Made by a program: the position numbers and the translations under genes. The notes below the pieces were generated by a model. That model was not told the origin of the DNA and searched no databases. It saw only the letters and a list, made by a program, of their open reading frames with translations. A DNA stretch of 64,000 nucleotides from Neptunomonas japonica DSM 18939 (GTDB taxonomy: Bacteria > Pseudomonadota > Gammaproteobacteria > Pseudomonadales > Balneatricaceae). The stretch covers positions 1-64,000 of the forward strand of contig NZ_AUGR01000023.1 of the NCBI RefSeq assembly GCF_000422765.1. Direction: 5' to 3'. Below are positions 9,474 through 17,744 of the stretch, one piece after another. Each line of letters begins with the position of its first letter. The stretch's first letter is position 1.

Positions 9474-10153
9474 TTAAGCCAATACCAGACCTTACACGCC
9501 GACTCGGTTACACATTTAACGATATAGCTTATTGTGAGTTAGCGTTAACACATAGAAGCTGTGGAAAAAAGAACAATGAACGCCTTGAATTTCTTGGCGA
9601 CTCGATTGTGAATTTTGTCATAGCAGACGATCTTTTTCAGCGCTTTCCCAATGCACGTGAAGGGCAGTTAAGCCGTTTGCGCGCCAGTATGGTAAAGGGT
9701 GAAACACTTGCTGAAATTGCTCGTGAGCTTAAGCTTGGCGATTATTTGCGCCTTGGCCCTGGTGAGTTGAAAAGCGGTGGCTTTCGTCGTGATTCTATTT
9801 TAGCTGATGGCGTAGAAGCTTTGATTGGCGCTATTTACTTAGATAGCGACCTTGAAATTGTTCGGGGGTTTATTTTAGGCTGGTTCGAAGAGCGCTTAAA
9901 TAAACTTGATATTGATGAAGCGCTTAAGGATTCAAAAACACGCTTGCAGGAATATCTGCAGTCTCGGCGTTTGCCCTTGCCTGATTACCAATTGACCAGT
10001 GTTGATGGTGAAGCTCATGCGCAAACTTTTTATATTCTTTGTAATATAGAGCCGCTGGAAAATCCAACTGAAGGTGTGGGGAATAGTCGCCGACAAGCAG
10101 AGCAAGAAGCTGCTAAGTCAGCACTTCTTCAACTAGAAGAGGTGACAAAATGA
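9470..10153 (+). CDS. rnc: Ribonuclease III
   Basis: RNase III cuts double-stranded RNA during rRNA processing and mRNA decay. The signature ERLEFLGDS lies at residues 37-45 and holds metal-binding acidic residues. A double-stranded-RNA-binding domain fills about 155-225 ([12 protein letters not shown] through [14 protein letters not shown]). Length is 227 aa (E. coli 226). The start is an unusual TTG embedded in the stop codon of the preceding gene, implying translational coupling. The stop overlaps era. Confidence 0.98.
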   Translation: MIKPIPDLTRRLGYTFNDIAYCELALTHRSCGKKNNERLEFLGDSIVNFVIADDLFQRFPNAREGQLSRLRASMVKGETLAEIARELKLGDYLRLGPGELKSGGFRRDSILADGVEALIGAIYLDSDLEIVRGFILGWFEERLNKLDIDEALKDSKTRLQEYLQSRRLPLPDYQLTSVDGEAHAQTFYILCNIEPLENPTEGVGNSRRQAEQEAAKSALLQLEEVTK

Positions 10154-11091
10154 GTGAAGATATGCAAAGCTGGATTCAGCCTGAAAATGATAGTGCTGAT
10201 GAGCAACGCTGTGGTTTTGTTGCGATTGTTGGTCGCCCTAATATGGGGAAATCAACACTGATGAACTTTATGCTAGGTCAAAAGCTTAGTATTACCTCGA
10301 AAAAACCTCAGACAACCCGTCATCAAATACTCGGTATCAAGACTATTGATGATCTGCAGATTATGTTTGTTGACACACCGGGTCTACACAAAGAGCAGAA
10401 TAAAGCGCTCAATCGCTATATGAATAAGACGGCGTCAGAAGCGTTGCGTGGTGTTGATTTAGTGTTGTTTCTCGTTGATAGAACGGCTTGGACTGAAGAA
10501 GATCAGATCGTACTTGATAAGGTTAAGCATGCAAAATGCCCTGTTGTCTTAGTCGTTAACAAAGTAGATCAACTTGCTGATAAATCTTCTTTGCTACCTC
10601 AGTTGGGTGCTTTATCTGAAAAAATGAGCTTTGCTGATATCATCCCTATATCGGCAAAAAGCGGTACGAATGTAGATAAGCTTGAAAAAATTATCTGCAG
10701 CTATATGCCTGAAGGTACGCATCACTACCCTGAAGACCAGTTAACTAATCGTAGTTCTCGTTTTATGGTCGCTGAGATTGTTCGTGAAAAACTGATGCGT
10801 AATGTAGGTGATGAAGTACCTTATGGTGCTACTGTTGAAATAGAACAATTTGAGCATGACGGTTCTTTATTAACGATTAGCGCGCTTGTTTTGGTTGAGA
10901 GAGATGGCCAGAAGAAGATCATCATAGGTGATAAGGGTGATCGAATGAAAACGATCGGCCGAGATGCTCGTCTTGATATTGAAAGCTTGTTCGACTGTAA
11001 AGTTATGTTGAAACTCTGGGTGAAAGTTCGTCGTGGTTGGGCGGATGATGAGCGCGCGTTACGTAGTCTTGGGTATGACCATGGCGAATAA
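10150..11091 (+). CDS. era: GTPase Era
   Basis: Era binds 16S rRNA and is needed for 30S subunit maturation. The G motifs GRPNMGKS (28-35), DTPGLH, NKVD and SAKSG are present, followed by a C-terminal KH RNA-binding domain (from about residue 200, with the [11 protein letters not shown] loop). Length is 313 aa (E. coli 301), with a slightly longer N-terminus. It is joined to rnc by an ATGA overlap and to recO by a 1-nt overlap. Confidence 0.98.
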   Translation: MSEDMQSWIQPENDSADEQRCGFVAIVGRPNMGKSTLMNFMLGQKLSITSKKPQTTRHQILGIKTIDDLQIMFVDTPGLHKEQNKALNRYMNKTASEALRGVDLVLFLVDRTAWTEEDQIVLDKVKHAKCPVVLVVNKVDQLADKSSLLPQLGALSEKMSFADIIPISAKSGTNVDKLEKIICSYMPEGTHHYPEDQLTNRSSRFMVAEIVREKLMRNVGDEVPYGATVEIEQFEHDGSLLTISALVLVERDGQKKIIIGDKGDRMKTIGRDARLDIESLFDCKVMLKLWVKVRRGWADDERALRSLGYDHGE

Positions 11092-11783
11092 TGAATCACA
11101 AGGTTGATGCACAAGCGGCCTATGTACTTCATTCTCGCCCCTACCTTGAAACGAGTGCTTTAGTAGATCTTTTTACGTTGGAGCAGGGGCGAATTAGTGC
11201 TGTTGTAAAAGGAGCACGCCGCCCAGGCTCTAAATTACGCGGTGTTTTGCAACCTTTTGTCCCTCTTCAAATTGCTTTGCGTGGGCGACAGGAGCTTAAA
11301 ACACTGACACAAGCAGAACCTGTCGGTATGAATGGGATACTTCAGGGTAGTGCTTTGATGTGCGGCATGTATGTCAATGAAATGATGCAGCGTCTATTAT
11401 TGCCTTTCGATTCCCATCCCCGTCTTTATGTTTATTACCAGTATGTTCTAAATGAGTTAGTTTCAGGTCAAGATATTGAAGGTGCTTTACGTACTTTTGA
11501 ACATCGTTTATTAGCAGAAACAGGTTATGGGTTATCTATGGCTGCTGTTTTTTCTGACCAGATTTACTTGTTTGATGTGACTACATGGCAGTTTAAAGTA
11601 GTTAAAAAAATAGCTGAAGGCGATCGTAACCGCTGTTTTCATGGAAAAGATCTTCTGGCTATTGATGAGGATTGTTATGATGAGCCTGAAGTTCGGCAAT
11701 CAGCTAAACGCTTGATGCGTTTAGCTATAGATCATTTACTCGCGGGTCGGCCTTTACATAGCCGAACACTCTTTAAGAAATAA
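11091..11783 (+). CDS. recO: DNA repair protein RecO
   Basis: RecO helps RecR load RecA onto SSB-coated gaps. The protein has an N-terminal OB-fold (AYVLHSRPYLETSALVDLFTLEQGRISAVVKGARR, residues about 9-45) and a helical C-terminal domain. The length of 230 aa is typical (E. coli 242). It has the usual place between era and pdxJ. Confidence 0.94.
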   Translation: MNHKVDAQAAYVLHSRPYLETSALVDLFTLEQGRISAVVKGARRPGSKLRGVLQPFVPLQIALRGRQELKTLTQAEPVGMNGILQGSALMCGMYVNEMMQRLLLPFDSHPRLYVYYQYVLNELVSGQDIEGALRTFEHRLLAETGYGLSMAAVFSDQIYLFDVTTWQFKVVKKIAEGDRNRCFHGKDLLAIDEDCYDEPEVRQSAKRLMRLAIDHLLAGRPLHSRTLFKK

Positions 11784-11795
11784 TGAGGATAAATT

Positions 11796-12569
11796 GTGGT
11801 TGAGCCAAGCCGTTTGCTTTTAGGTATAAATATTGATCATGTGGCGACCCTTCGACAAGCAAGAGGGACACGTTACCCCGATACCGTATTGGCTGCAGCC
11901 TTAGCAGAAGAAGCCGGTGCAGATGGTATTACCGTTCATTTGCGCGAAGATAGACGCCACATTCAGGATCGTGATATCTACATGCTCAAAGATACGCTGC
12001 AAACGCGTATGAATTTTGAAATGGCTGTGACGGAAGAGATGATTGCTATCGCATCTGAAGTAAAGCCATCGCACTGCTGCTTAGTGCCAGAAAAACGTGA
12101 AGAGCTAACGACTGAAGGTGGTTTGGATGTTGTAGGGCAGTTAGAAAAAATCAAATCAGCGACACAGCGCTTAGCGGCTAATCAAATTGAAGTTTCACTT
12201 TTTATTGATCCTGACAATGCTCAGATTGATGCGACGATAGCTTGTGGCGCTCCTGTGATTGAACTACATACGGGTGCTTATGCTGATGCTGATAACCCAC
12301 AAATTCAGAGATTGGAGCTTGAGCGTATTCAAAAAGCAGCCGCTTATGCTTACGAGAAGGGCTTAATTGTAAATGCAGGTCATGGTTTGCATTATCATAA
12401 TGTTGAGCAGATTGCTGAGATCCCTCAGCTTAATGAGCTCAATATAGGGCATGGGATTATAGCTCGAGCTGTTTTCGTCGGTTTAAAAGAAGCCGTATCT
12501 GAAATGCGTAAGTTAATGCAAAGCACGCAAGCGCGTGTGCAGCATCAGCGAGATGCCTTACTTAAATGA
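11796..12569 (+). CDS. pdxJ: Pyridoxine 5'-phosphate synthase (PdxJ)
   Basis: PdxJ condenses 1-deoxyxylulose 5-phosphate with aminoacetone phosphate in the DXP-dependent vitamin B6 route. The N-terminal block [17 protein letters not shown] and the motifs [18 protein letters not shown] and [12 protein letters not shown] are diagnostic of the TIM-barrel active site. Length is 257 aa. The start is GTG. It precedes acpS, as in E. coli. Confidence 0.97.
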   Translation: MVEPSRLLLGINIDHVATLRQARGTRYPDTVLAAALAEEAGADGITVHLREDRRHIQDRDIYMLKDTLQTRMNFEMAVTEEMIAIASEVKPSHCCLVPEKREELTTEGGLDVVGQLEKIKSATQRLAANQIEVSLFIDPDNAQIDATIACGAPVIELHTGAYADADNPQIQRLELERIQKAAAYAYEKGLIVNAGHGLHYHNVEQIAEIPQLNELNIGHGIIARAVFVGLKEAVSEMRKLMQSTQARVQHQRDALLK

Positions 12570-12579
12570 TATTAGTAAA

Positions 12580-12957
12580 ATGATTCGCGGTATAGGTACC
12601 GATATCTTGCAACTTGAGCGAGCCCGAAATGCGCTTAAGCGTACGCCGGGCTTGGCTAAGCGGGTATTAACGCCAGTCGAATTAGACTCTTATAAGAAGT
12701 CAGGTGTTGGTGAGCGCTTTTTTGCAAAGCGTTTTGCAGCAAAAGAGGCCATAGTAAAGGCTTTAGGTACCGGTATAGGGCGTGGTGTTAGTTGGCAGCA
12801 TATTGAAATTACTAACAATGAACTAGGTAAGCCTGAAGTTACGCTGTCAGCGGGAGCTCAAGAGCATGCAAAGCGCCAAGGTATTGCGACTATGCATATT
12901 TCCTATAGTGATGAGCAAGATTACGTAGTCGCTTTTGCAGTAGCCGAGTCCGCTTAA
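12580..12957 (+). CDS. acpS: Holo-[acyl-carrier-protein] synthase
   Basis: AcpS transfers 4'-phosphopantetheine from CoA to acyl carrier protein. The Mg2+-binding residues Asp8 (IGTDILQLER) and Glu56 (FAAKEAIVKALGTG) are present. An upstream in-frame ATG at 12535 inside pdxJ would add 15 residues, but MIRGIGTDI at 12580 is the family N-terminus and gives 125 aa (E. coli 126). It overlaps nothing at this start and lies 10 nt after pdxJ. Confidence 0.95.
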   Translation: MIRGIGTDILQLERARNALKRTPGLAKRVLTPVELDSYKKSGVGERFFAKRFAAKEAIVKALGTGIGRGVSWQHIEITNNELGKPEVTLSAGAQEHAKRQGIATMHISYSDEQDYVVAFAVAESA

Positions 12958-12964
12958 AGCTACC

Positions 12965-13477
12965 TTACTTTTCTTCTGGAATAGAATCTTTTGCCGGAGC
13001 TGCTATATCAAGTAGGGGCGCAGCATCGATAGATTCTGCATCCATCATTGTTGCTACCTGTTGCAAGGAAGAGAGAATTTTAATCTTTCCTTGATCATCC
13101 AAGCTTTCAAAGCGATTTATAAACTCTTCGTGCAGAAGAGGCGGAGCTGATGTCAGTGTTGCTTTGCCTGATTCTGTTAGCCGGGCGTTTACAATTCGTC
13201 TATCTTTTATGCTTCTTACACGTTCAACGAACTTGCGGTCTTCAAGACGATTAAGAATCGTTGTAACTGTCGCTTGGCTTAGCGAAACATCATCAGAAAT
13301 TCTTTTAACAGTAACGTCGCCTAGTGTAGCAATAGCGCGCAATACCATGACCTGAGGAATAGTTAATCCGCAGGTTTTCATGATGCGTTTAGACTGCATG
13401 TCAGTGGCGCGAATAATCCTGCGAAGCGATACGAGGACTTCTTGCCAGTACGGGGTGGTGTTCATAGTTAATTCCAA
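12965..13477 (-). CDS. MarR family transcriptional regulator
   Basis: This 170-residue protein has a winged helix-turn-helix at about 45-105 (LTIPQVMVLRAIATLG, VSLSQATVTTILNRLEDRKFVERV, DRRIVNARLTESG), typical of MarR repressors. The C-terminal tail beyond residue 145 is acidic and of low complexity. ATG 13465 (MNTTPYW) is an alternative start. It is divergent from the betaine-type ABC transporter at 13599, with a short palindrome between them at 13491-13507, so it probably controls its own gene and that transporter. The ligand is unknown. Confidence 0.87.
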   Translation of the reverse strand: MELTMNTTPYWQEVLVSLRRIIRATDMQSKRIMKTCGLTIPQVMVLRAIATLGDVTVKRISDDVSLSQATVTTILNRLEDRKFVERVRSIKDRRIVNARLTESGKATLTSAPPLLHEEFINRFESLDDQGKIKILSSLQQVATMMDAESIDAAPLLDIAAPAKDSIPEEK

Positions 13478-13490
13478 GAACTCAGAGGTT

Positions 13491-13507
13491 GCATTATATA
13501 AAAATGC
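13491..13507. promoter_or_regulatory. Candidate MarR operator (palindrome)
   Basis: GCATT-N7-AATGC, perfect 5-bp arms around an AT-rich centre, 14 nt before the first possible start of the marR gene. The size fits a MarR dimer site. Inferred from symmetry and position only. Confidence 0.35.
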
Positions 13508-13544
13508 TAGGTTATGACAAGAATAATAATTTGAGATGTAATCA

Positions 13545-13575
13545 TTAGAGGTGTAAAGTATATTGTCTTAGAGGT
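13545..13575 (+). repeat. Direct repeat TTAGAGGT x2 upstream of the ABC transporter operon
   Basis: TTAGAGGT occurs at 13545-13552 and 13568-13575, 23 bp apart start to start (about two helical turns), 24 nt or more before the transporter start. A third AGAGGT lies at 13484-13489. These may be binding sites for a regulator. No protein is assigned. Confidence 0.35.
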
Positions 13576-13598
13576 CAAATTCAGGAAATAATAAATAT

Positions 13599-14606
13599 AT
13601 GAAATCAATGAAGCCGATGTTAATGGCAGTGCCGCTGTTGCTTGCGAGTGCTTTTGCGCAAGCTGATACAAATTGTGGAAAAGTCACTATTGCAGACATG
13701 AACTGGAGCTCTGCCAGTTTGATCGCCAATATTGACCGTTTTATTCTTGAAAATGGATATGGCTGTGAAGCTGAGCTTGTTCCTGGCGATACGATGCCAA
13801 CAGGTACAGCCATGATCGAAAAAGGTGAACCAGATATCGCTCCTGAAATGTGGAGCAATGCAATGAAAGATGCTTTAGATAAAGGTGTCGCTGAGAAACG
13901 TTTACGTTTCGCTGGTAATTCTTTATCTGATGGTGGCGAAGAGGGTTTTTGGGTTCCACAGTATATGGTGGATAAAGACCCGAGCTTAGCGACGATTGAA
14001 GGCGTTCTTAAAAATGCCGCGATGTTTAAGCATCCGGAAGATCCCGAGCAATCAGCTTTTTATGGCTGCCCAGCAGGGTGGAATTGTCAGATTTCTTCAG
14101 GGAATATATTTACCGCTCTAAAACTTAAAGATGCAGGGTTTGATCTGATTGATCCAGGTTCGGGTGCTGGTTTATCAGGTTCGATCGCTAAGGCGTACGC
14201 ACGACAGGAACCATGGTTTGGATACTACTGGGCGCCTACCGCCGTGCTTGGTAAGTACAAAATGGTTAAAGTTGACTTTGGATCAGGTGTTGATAAAGAA
14301 GAGTTTATTAACTGTTCATCAAATATTGATTGTCTTGAGCCAAAAGTAACCATGTATCCACCTTCGCTAGTACAAACTGTAACGACAGAGGATTTTGCAG
14401 CTAAGTCTCCTGCCGCTTATGATTACTTATCTAAGCGTTCATTTAAGAACGACAAAATGAACGAGCTACTTGCTTGGATGGAAGACAACCAAGCTGATGG
14501 TGATGTGGCGATGGAGTATTACCTAACCAATAACAAAAGTGATTGGACGAAATGGGTTTCTGCAGATGTAGCTGTAAAAGTACAAAAAGCACTAGATAAC
14601 CTGTAA
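13599..14606 (+). CDS. proX: Betaine-type ABC transporter substrate-binding protein (OpuAC/ProX-like)
   Basis: This is a 335-residue periplasmic binding protein with a signal peptide ending FAQA-D at residue 22. The mature part matches the OpuAC fold used for glycine betaine, proline betaine, choline or trimethylamine N-oxide. Its cysteines (CGK, YGC, CPAGWNC, NCSSNIDC) suggest periplasmic disulfides. Aromatic residues that could form a cation-pi box are plentiful (MNWS, MWSN, FWVP, PWFGYYW), but the ligand cannot be settled here. It is first in an X-W-V operon, followed by a terminator-like hairpin that may keep its level above that of the permease. Confidence 0.87.
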   Translation: MKSMKPMLMAVPLLLASAFAQADTNCGKVTIADMNWSSASLIANIDRFILENGYGCEAELVPGDTMPTGTAMIEKGEPDIAPEMWSNAMKDALDKGVAEKRLRFAGNSLSDGGEEGFWVPQYMVDKDPSLATIEGVLKNAAMFKHPEDPEQSAFYGCPAGWNCQISSGNIFTALKLKDAGFDLIDPGSGAGLSGSIAKAYARQEPWFGYYWAPTAVLGKYKMVKVDFGSGVDKEEFINCSSNIDCLEPKVTMYPPSLVQTVTTEDFAAKSPAAYDYLSKRSFKNDKMNELLAWMEDNQADGDVAMEYYLTNNKSDWTKWVSADVAVKVQKALDNL

Positions 14607-14618
14607 TACTGAAAATTC

Positions 14619-14643
14619 AGGCCAGCTTTTGCTGGCCTTTTTC
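14619..14643 (+). terminator. Intra-operon terminator/attenuator after proX
   Basis: An 8-bp perfect stem (aggccagc / gctggcct) with loop tttt is followed by TTTTT. It lies between the binding-protein gene and the permease gene, so it probably causes partial termination rather than ending the operon. Confidence 0.8.
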
Positions 14644-14672
14644 CTTCCTGCTTGAAACCCCGAGGTGCCCAC

Positions 14673-15572
14673 ATGGCTGAGTCGTCATGGTTAACAAAAT
14701 TCCCCCAGATGGACCGTGTAGACCTTCTTGAAATTCGCAAAGGGCTCGATTCAGCTTATCGTGAATTCTCAAGAGAATACGGAGAGGTTATAGAGTCTGT
14801 TTTTGATCCTTTACTGACCTTTCTTGTTTGGTTTGAAAAATTATTGCTGACGACACCTTGGTTTATTGTCATTGTTGCAGTGGCTGCGTTGGTTTATCTA
14901 GTCAGCCGTTCATGGAAGCTATCTTTAGGCGTAGTTGTTTCATTCTTGGCTATTGGTTATTTCGGGATGTGGGATAACACCATGAGGACCTTGAGTATCA
15001 TCACGGTCTGTACCCTAATGGCGATTGGTTTAGGGATCCCTATTGGGATTGTAATGGCGCGTTCAGATAAAGCGCGTAGCGTTATTACGCCTTTGCTCGA
15101 TATCATGCAGACGATGCCAGCTTTCGTATACTTGATACCTGTGGTTATGCTGCTGGGAATCGGAAAAATACCGGGTGTTATAGCGGTTATTATTTATGCA
15201 ATTCCTCCCGTAATTCGTTTAACTAACCTTGGAATACGTTTAGTCGACTCTGAGGTAATGGAAGCTGCTACCGCGTATGGTGCAAACCCAACTCAACGAC
15301 TATTTGGTGTTCAGCTACCCTTAGCTATGCCTACGATTATGGCGGGTATTAATCAGACAATTATGATGGCGCTTTCTATGGTTGTTATTGCGTCAATGAT
15401 TGGTGTCAAAGGATTAGGACAGCCTGTATTGAAGTCGATTACCAATCAATATTTCACGTTAGGTTTGTTTAATGGTCTGGCAATTGTTGCACTTGCTATT
15501 ATTTTTGACCGTGTTTCACAAGCTTATGCAAAACGAACCCAACGACATATGCAAGGTATAGAAAATGCCTGA
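14673..15572 (+). CDS. proW: Betaine-type ABC transporter permease (ProW-like)
   Basis: This is a 299-residue inner-membrane permease with about six or seven hydrophobic segments. The cytoplasmic coupling loop EAATAYGANPTQRLFGVQLPL contains the EAA motif of ProW/OpuAB. The frame opens with TTG at 14652, but ATG 14673 with GAGGT upstream is the better start. An N-terminal amphipathic region of about 60 residues precedes the first helix, as in E. coli ProW. Its end overlaps the ATPase gene by 8 nt, indicating coupled translation. Confidence 0.9.
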   Translation: MAESSWLTKFPQMDRVDLLEIRKGLDSAYREFSREYGEVIESVFDPLLTFLVWFEKLLLTTPWFIVIVAVAALVYLVSRSWKLSLGVVVSFLAIGYFGMWDNTMRTLSIITVCTLMAIGLGIPIGIVMARSDKARSVITPLLDIMQTMPAFVYLIPVVMLLGIGKIPGVIAVIIYAIPPVIRLTNLGIRLVDSEVMEAATAYGANPTQRLFGVQLPLAMPTIMAGINQTIMMALSMVVIASMIGVKGLGQPVLKSITNQYFTLGLFNGLAIVALAIIFDRVSQAYAKRTQRHMQGIENA

Positions 15573-16767
15573 ACCACTAATTACGATTGAAGGCCTTTAT
15601 AAAGTTTTTGGTAGTAAGCCAGAATCAGTTATGCCGATGGTGCACGAAGGGCGTTCGAAAGACGATATTCTTGCTGAAACAGGGCATACACTAGGATTAA
15701 AGGATATTAATTTAACGATTAATAAAGGTGAAATTTTTGTCATTATGGGCCTGTCTGGCTCAGGGAAGTCGACATTAATTCGTCACTTTAATCGCTTAAT
15801 AGACCCTACCGAAGGTGTTATTAAGGTTGAAGACACTGATGTCATGAAGCTACCGCCCAAAGAGTTGGAGCACTTCAGAAGGCATAAGATGTCAATGGTC
15901 TTTCAACGCTTTGGCTTGATGCCTCACCGTACAGTGCTCGAAAATGTTGGCTATGGTTTATCTATTCAAGGGCAGGGTAAGGCTGTTTGGTCTGCTAAAG
16001 CTAAAGAATGGCTAGAAACAGTTGGTTTGGCGGGTTATGAAGCACAATACCCTGCGCAGCTCTCTGGTGGTCAACAGCAGCGTGTCGGACTAGCAAGGGC
16101 CTTGTGTACAGATGCTGAAATACTGTTAATGGATGAGGCGTTTTCTGCTTTAGATCCTCTCATTCGTAGTGAGATGCAGGATCAGTTGATTGAGCTGCAG
16201 GATACACTGCACAAAACTATTATCTTTATTACGCATGACCTTGATGAGGCTTTACGTATTGGTGACCGTATTGCCATCTTAAAAGATGGCGAAATGGTAC
16301 AGCAAGGAACGCCAGATGATATTCTGCTTAACCCTGCCAATGATTATGTAGAAGCTTTTGTTAAAGATGTAAACCGTGCAAGAGCGTTAACGGTTGAAAC
16401 CGTGATGAAACCACCATCTCGACGTATTACAGCAGACACAATTGAAGAAGCGCTTATACAGATGAAAGCGATCAAAGGTGACTATGGCTACTACGTCAAT
16501 GACGATGGTTACCAAGGTGTTGTTACTCAAGACGCACTTGAGGCGTGTTGTGATGATACCTCTACTTCTCAAGAGATGGACGATACCGTCTGGGAAGACC
16601 TGCCGAGTATTTCACCTGATGCAATGCTAGAGAGTGTTATTCCAGAAACATTGGATGCCGATTATTCACTGCCAGTAGTTGATGAGGATGGAAACCTTAA
16701 AGGTGAGTTGTCTAAAAGTAATTTGGCTGAAGTCTTGGGCGGCGCAGACAAAAAAGCTGAAGAATGA
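15565..16767 (+). CDS. proV: Betaine-type ABC transporter ATP-binding protein with CBS domains (ProV-like)
   Basis: This 400-residue ATPase powers import. Walker A GLSGSGKST is at 62-70, the signature LSGGQQQR at 166-173 and Walker B ILLMDEAFSALDP at 186-198. The N-terminal segment between the first strand and Walker A (about 18-45, HEGRSKDDILAETG) is characteristic of ProV/OpuAA. The C-terminal 125 residues form a tandem CBS-like region, which in OpuA senses ionic strength. The final LGGADKKAEE tail is charged. Gene order X-W-V differs from the V-W-X order of E. coli and recalls marine TmoXWV-type systems, so TMAO is a possible substrate. Confidence 0.93.
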   Translation: MPEPLITIEGLYKVFGSKPESVMPMVHEGRSKDDILAETGHTLGLKDINLTINKGEIFVIMGLSGSGKSTLIRHFNRLIDPTEGVIKVEDTDVMKLPPKELEHFRRHKMSMVFQRFGLMPHRTVLENVGYGLSIQGQGKAVWSAKAKEWLETVGLAGYEAQYPAQLSGGQQQRVGLARALCTDAEILLMDEAFSALDPLIRSEMQDQLIELQDTLHKTIIFITHDLDEALRIGDRIAILKDGEMVQQGTPDDILLNPANDYVEAFVKDVNRARALTVETVMKPPSRRITADTIEEALIQMKAIKGDYGYYVNDDGYQGVVTQDALEACCDDTSTSQEMDDTVWEDLPSISPDAMLESVIPETLDADYSLPVVDEDGNLKGELSKSNLAEVLGGADKKAEE

Positions 16768-16827
16768 GTCTAAAAGGTCAGGCGTAAAATTATCAAGAAA
16801 ATACGTCGCTGGAGTATAGAGGTACCG

Positions 16828-17328
16828 GTGGCTATCGCCATTTTCTTTGCTATCTCCCTTTGGCAAGAGAGAGATCTTTTAGCGACACAAGAAGCGGCTC
16901 CAATGTTTGAGTTGTTGCCGCTTCATCTATCGTTTATAGATGATGTTAATACATCGTCTCTTGCATCGTCATCGGTAGCTGCTCTTCCCGCGCGCCCAAT
17001 TTATTTACAGGAGCAGCGTTCCTTAATCTATTTTTTTGCACCTTGGTGTTCTATTTGTAAATTCAGTATGAGCAACCTTGCTCACCTTGAAGGAAAGATG
17101 CCAGTTGTTGCTATTGCTTTGGACTATAGTGATGAACAGGAAGTTTTAGATTTTATTACCGGGCTGGATATCGATGTTTCCGTGCTATTAGGGGGTGTTG
17201 CGGTTGCCCAAGCTTATAAAATCAAGGCTTTTCCTACTTACTATATTATTAACGCTGAGGGTAAAATAGAGAAGTCGAGCATGGGCTATAGCACTGAGCT
17301 TGGTTTGCAAATCAGAGCTAGCTTATAG
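16828..17328 (+). CDS. Membrane-anchored thioredoxin-like (TlpA/ScsD-type) protein
   Basis: This protein of at least 166 residues has an N-terminal hydrophobic anchor and a thioredoxin fold with the redox motif WCSIC (FFAPWCSICKFSM) and the cis-proline loop FPTYYI. It should act in the periplasm as a disulfide reductase or oxidase. The GTG start at 16828 has GAGGT four bases upstream but gives an anchor with no basic residue before it. The frame stays open back to 16774 and would add KKIRRWSIEVP ahead of the anchor if a rare ATT (16789) or similar start were used. Its partner protein is unknown. Confidence 0.8.
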   Translation: MAIAIFFAISLWQERDLLATQEAAPMFELLPLHLSFIDDVNTSSLASSSVAALPARPIYLQEQRSLIYFFAPWCSICKFSMSNLAHLEGKMPVVAIALDYSDEQEVLDFITGLDIDVSVLLGGVAVAQAYKIKAFPTYYIINAEGKIEKSSMGYSTELGLQIRASL

Positions 17329-17352
17329 CTTTTTCCTCTAAGGGTGCATGGT

Positions 17353-17691
17353 ATGAATAAACTAAGTAGTTTACATTGTGAGGCTTGTCGTTCTGGTGCT
17401 CCTTTGGTTACGCAAGAAGAGCTGCAAGAGTTTATGCTGCAAATCCCTGAGTGGTGTTTAGAAATACGTAACAACATTCTTCAGTTGGAACGAAGTTTTG
17501 CATTTAGCAACTTTGTTGATGCGATGGCGTTTTCACAAAAAATAGCTGAACTTGCAGAAGCAGAATCACACCATCCTGCTATTTTAACTGAGTGGGGGAA
17601 AGTTACGGTGACATGGTGGACGCATAAAATTAATGGCTTACACCGCAATGATCTGATTTGTGCAGCAAAAACAGATTTGCTCGTTTCTTGA
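17353..17691 (+). CDS. phhB: Pterin-4a-carbinolamine dehydratase
   Basis: This 112-residue protein recycles the pterin cofactor of phenylalanine hydroxylase. The active-site block [23 protein letters not shown] contains the E-x3-HH-P motif, and GLHRNDL closes it. No phenylalanine hydroxylase gene is in the window, so it may instead serve as a stand-alone dehydratase or regulator. ATG 17353 is preferred over GTG 17344 because AAGGG lies eight bases upstream and the product starts [17 protein letters not shown], like other PhhB proteins. Confidence 0.94.
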   Translation: MNKLSSLHCEACRSGAPLVTQEELQEFMLQIPEWCLEIRNNILQLERSFAFSNFVDAMAFSQKIAELAEAESHHPAILTEWGKVTVTWWTHKINGLHRNDLICAAKTDLLVS

Positions 17692-17744
17692 AATAACACC
17701 CCCCAGCATTTTTCTTATCGTTTTAACTTATTTAAGGATGTTTC

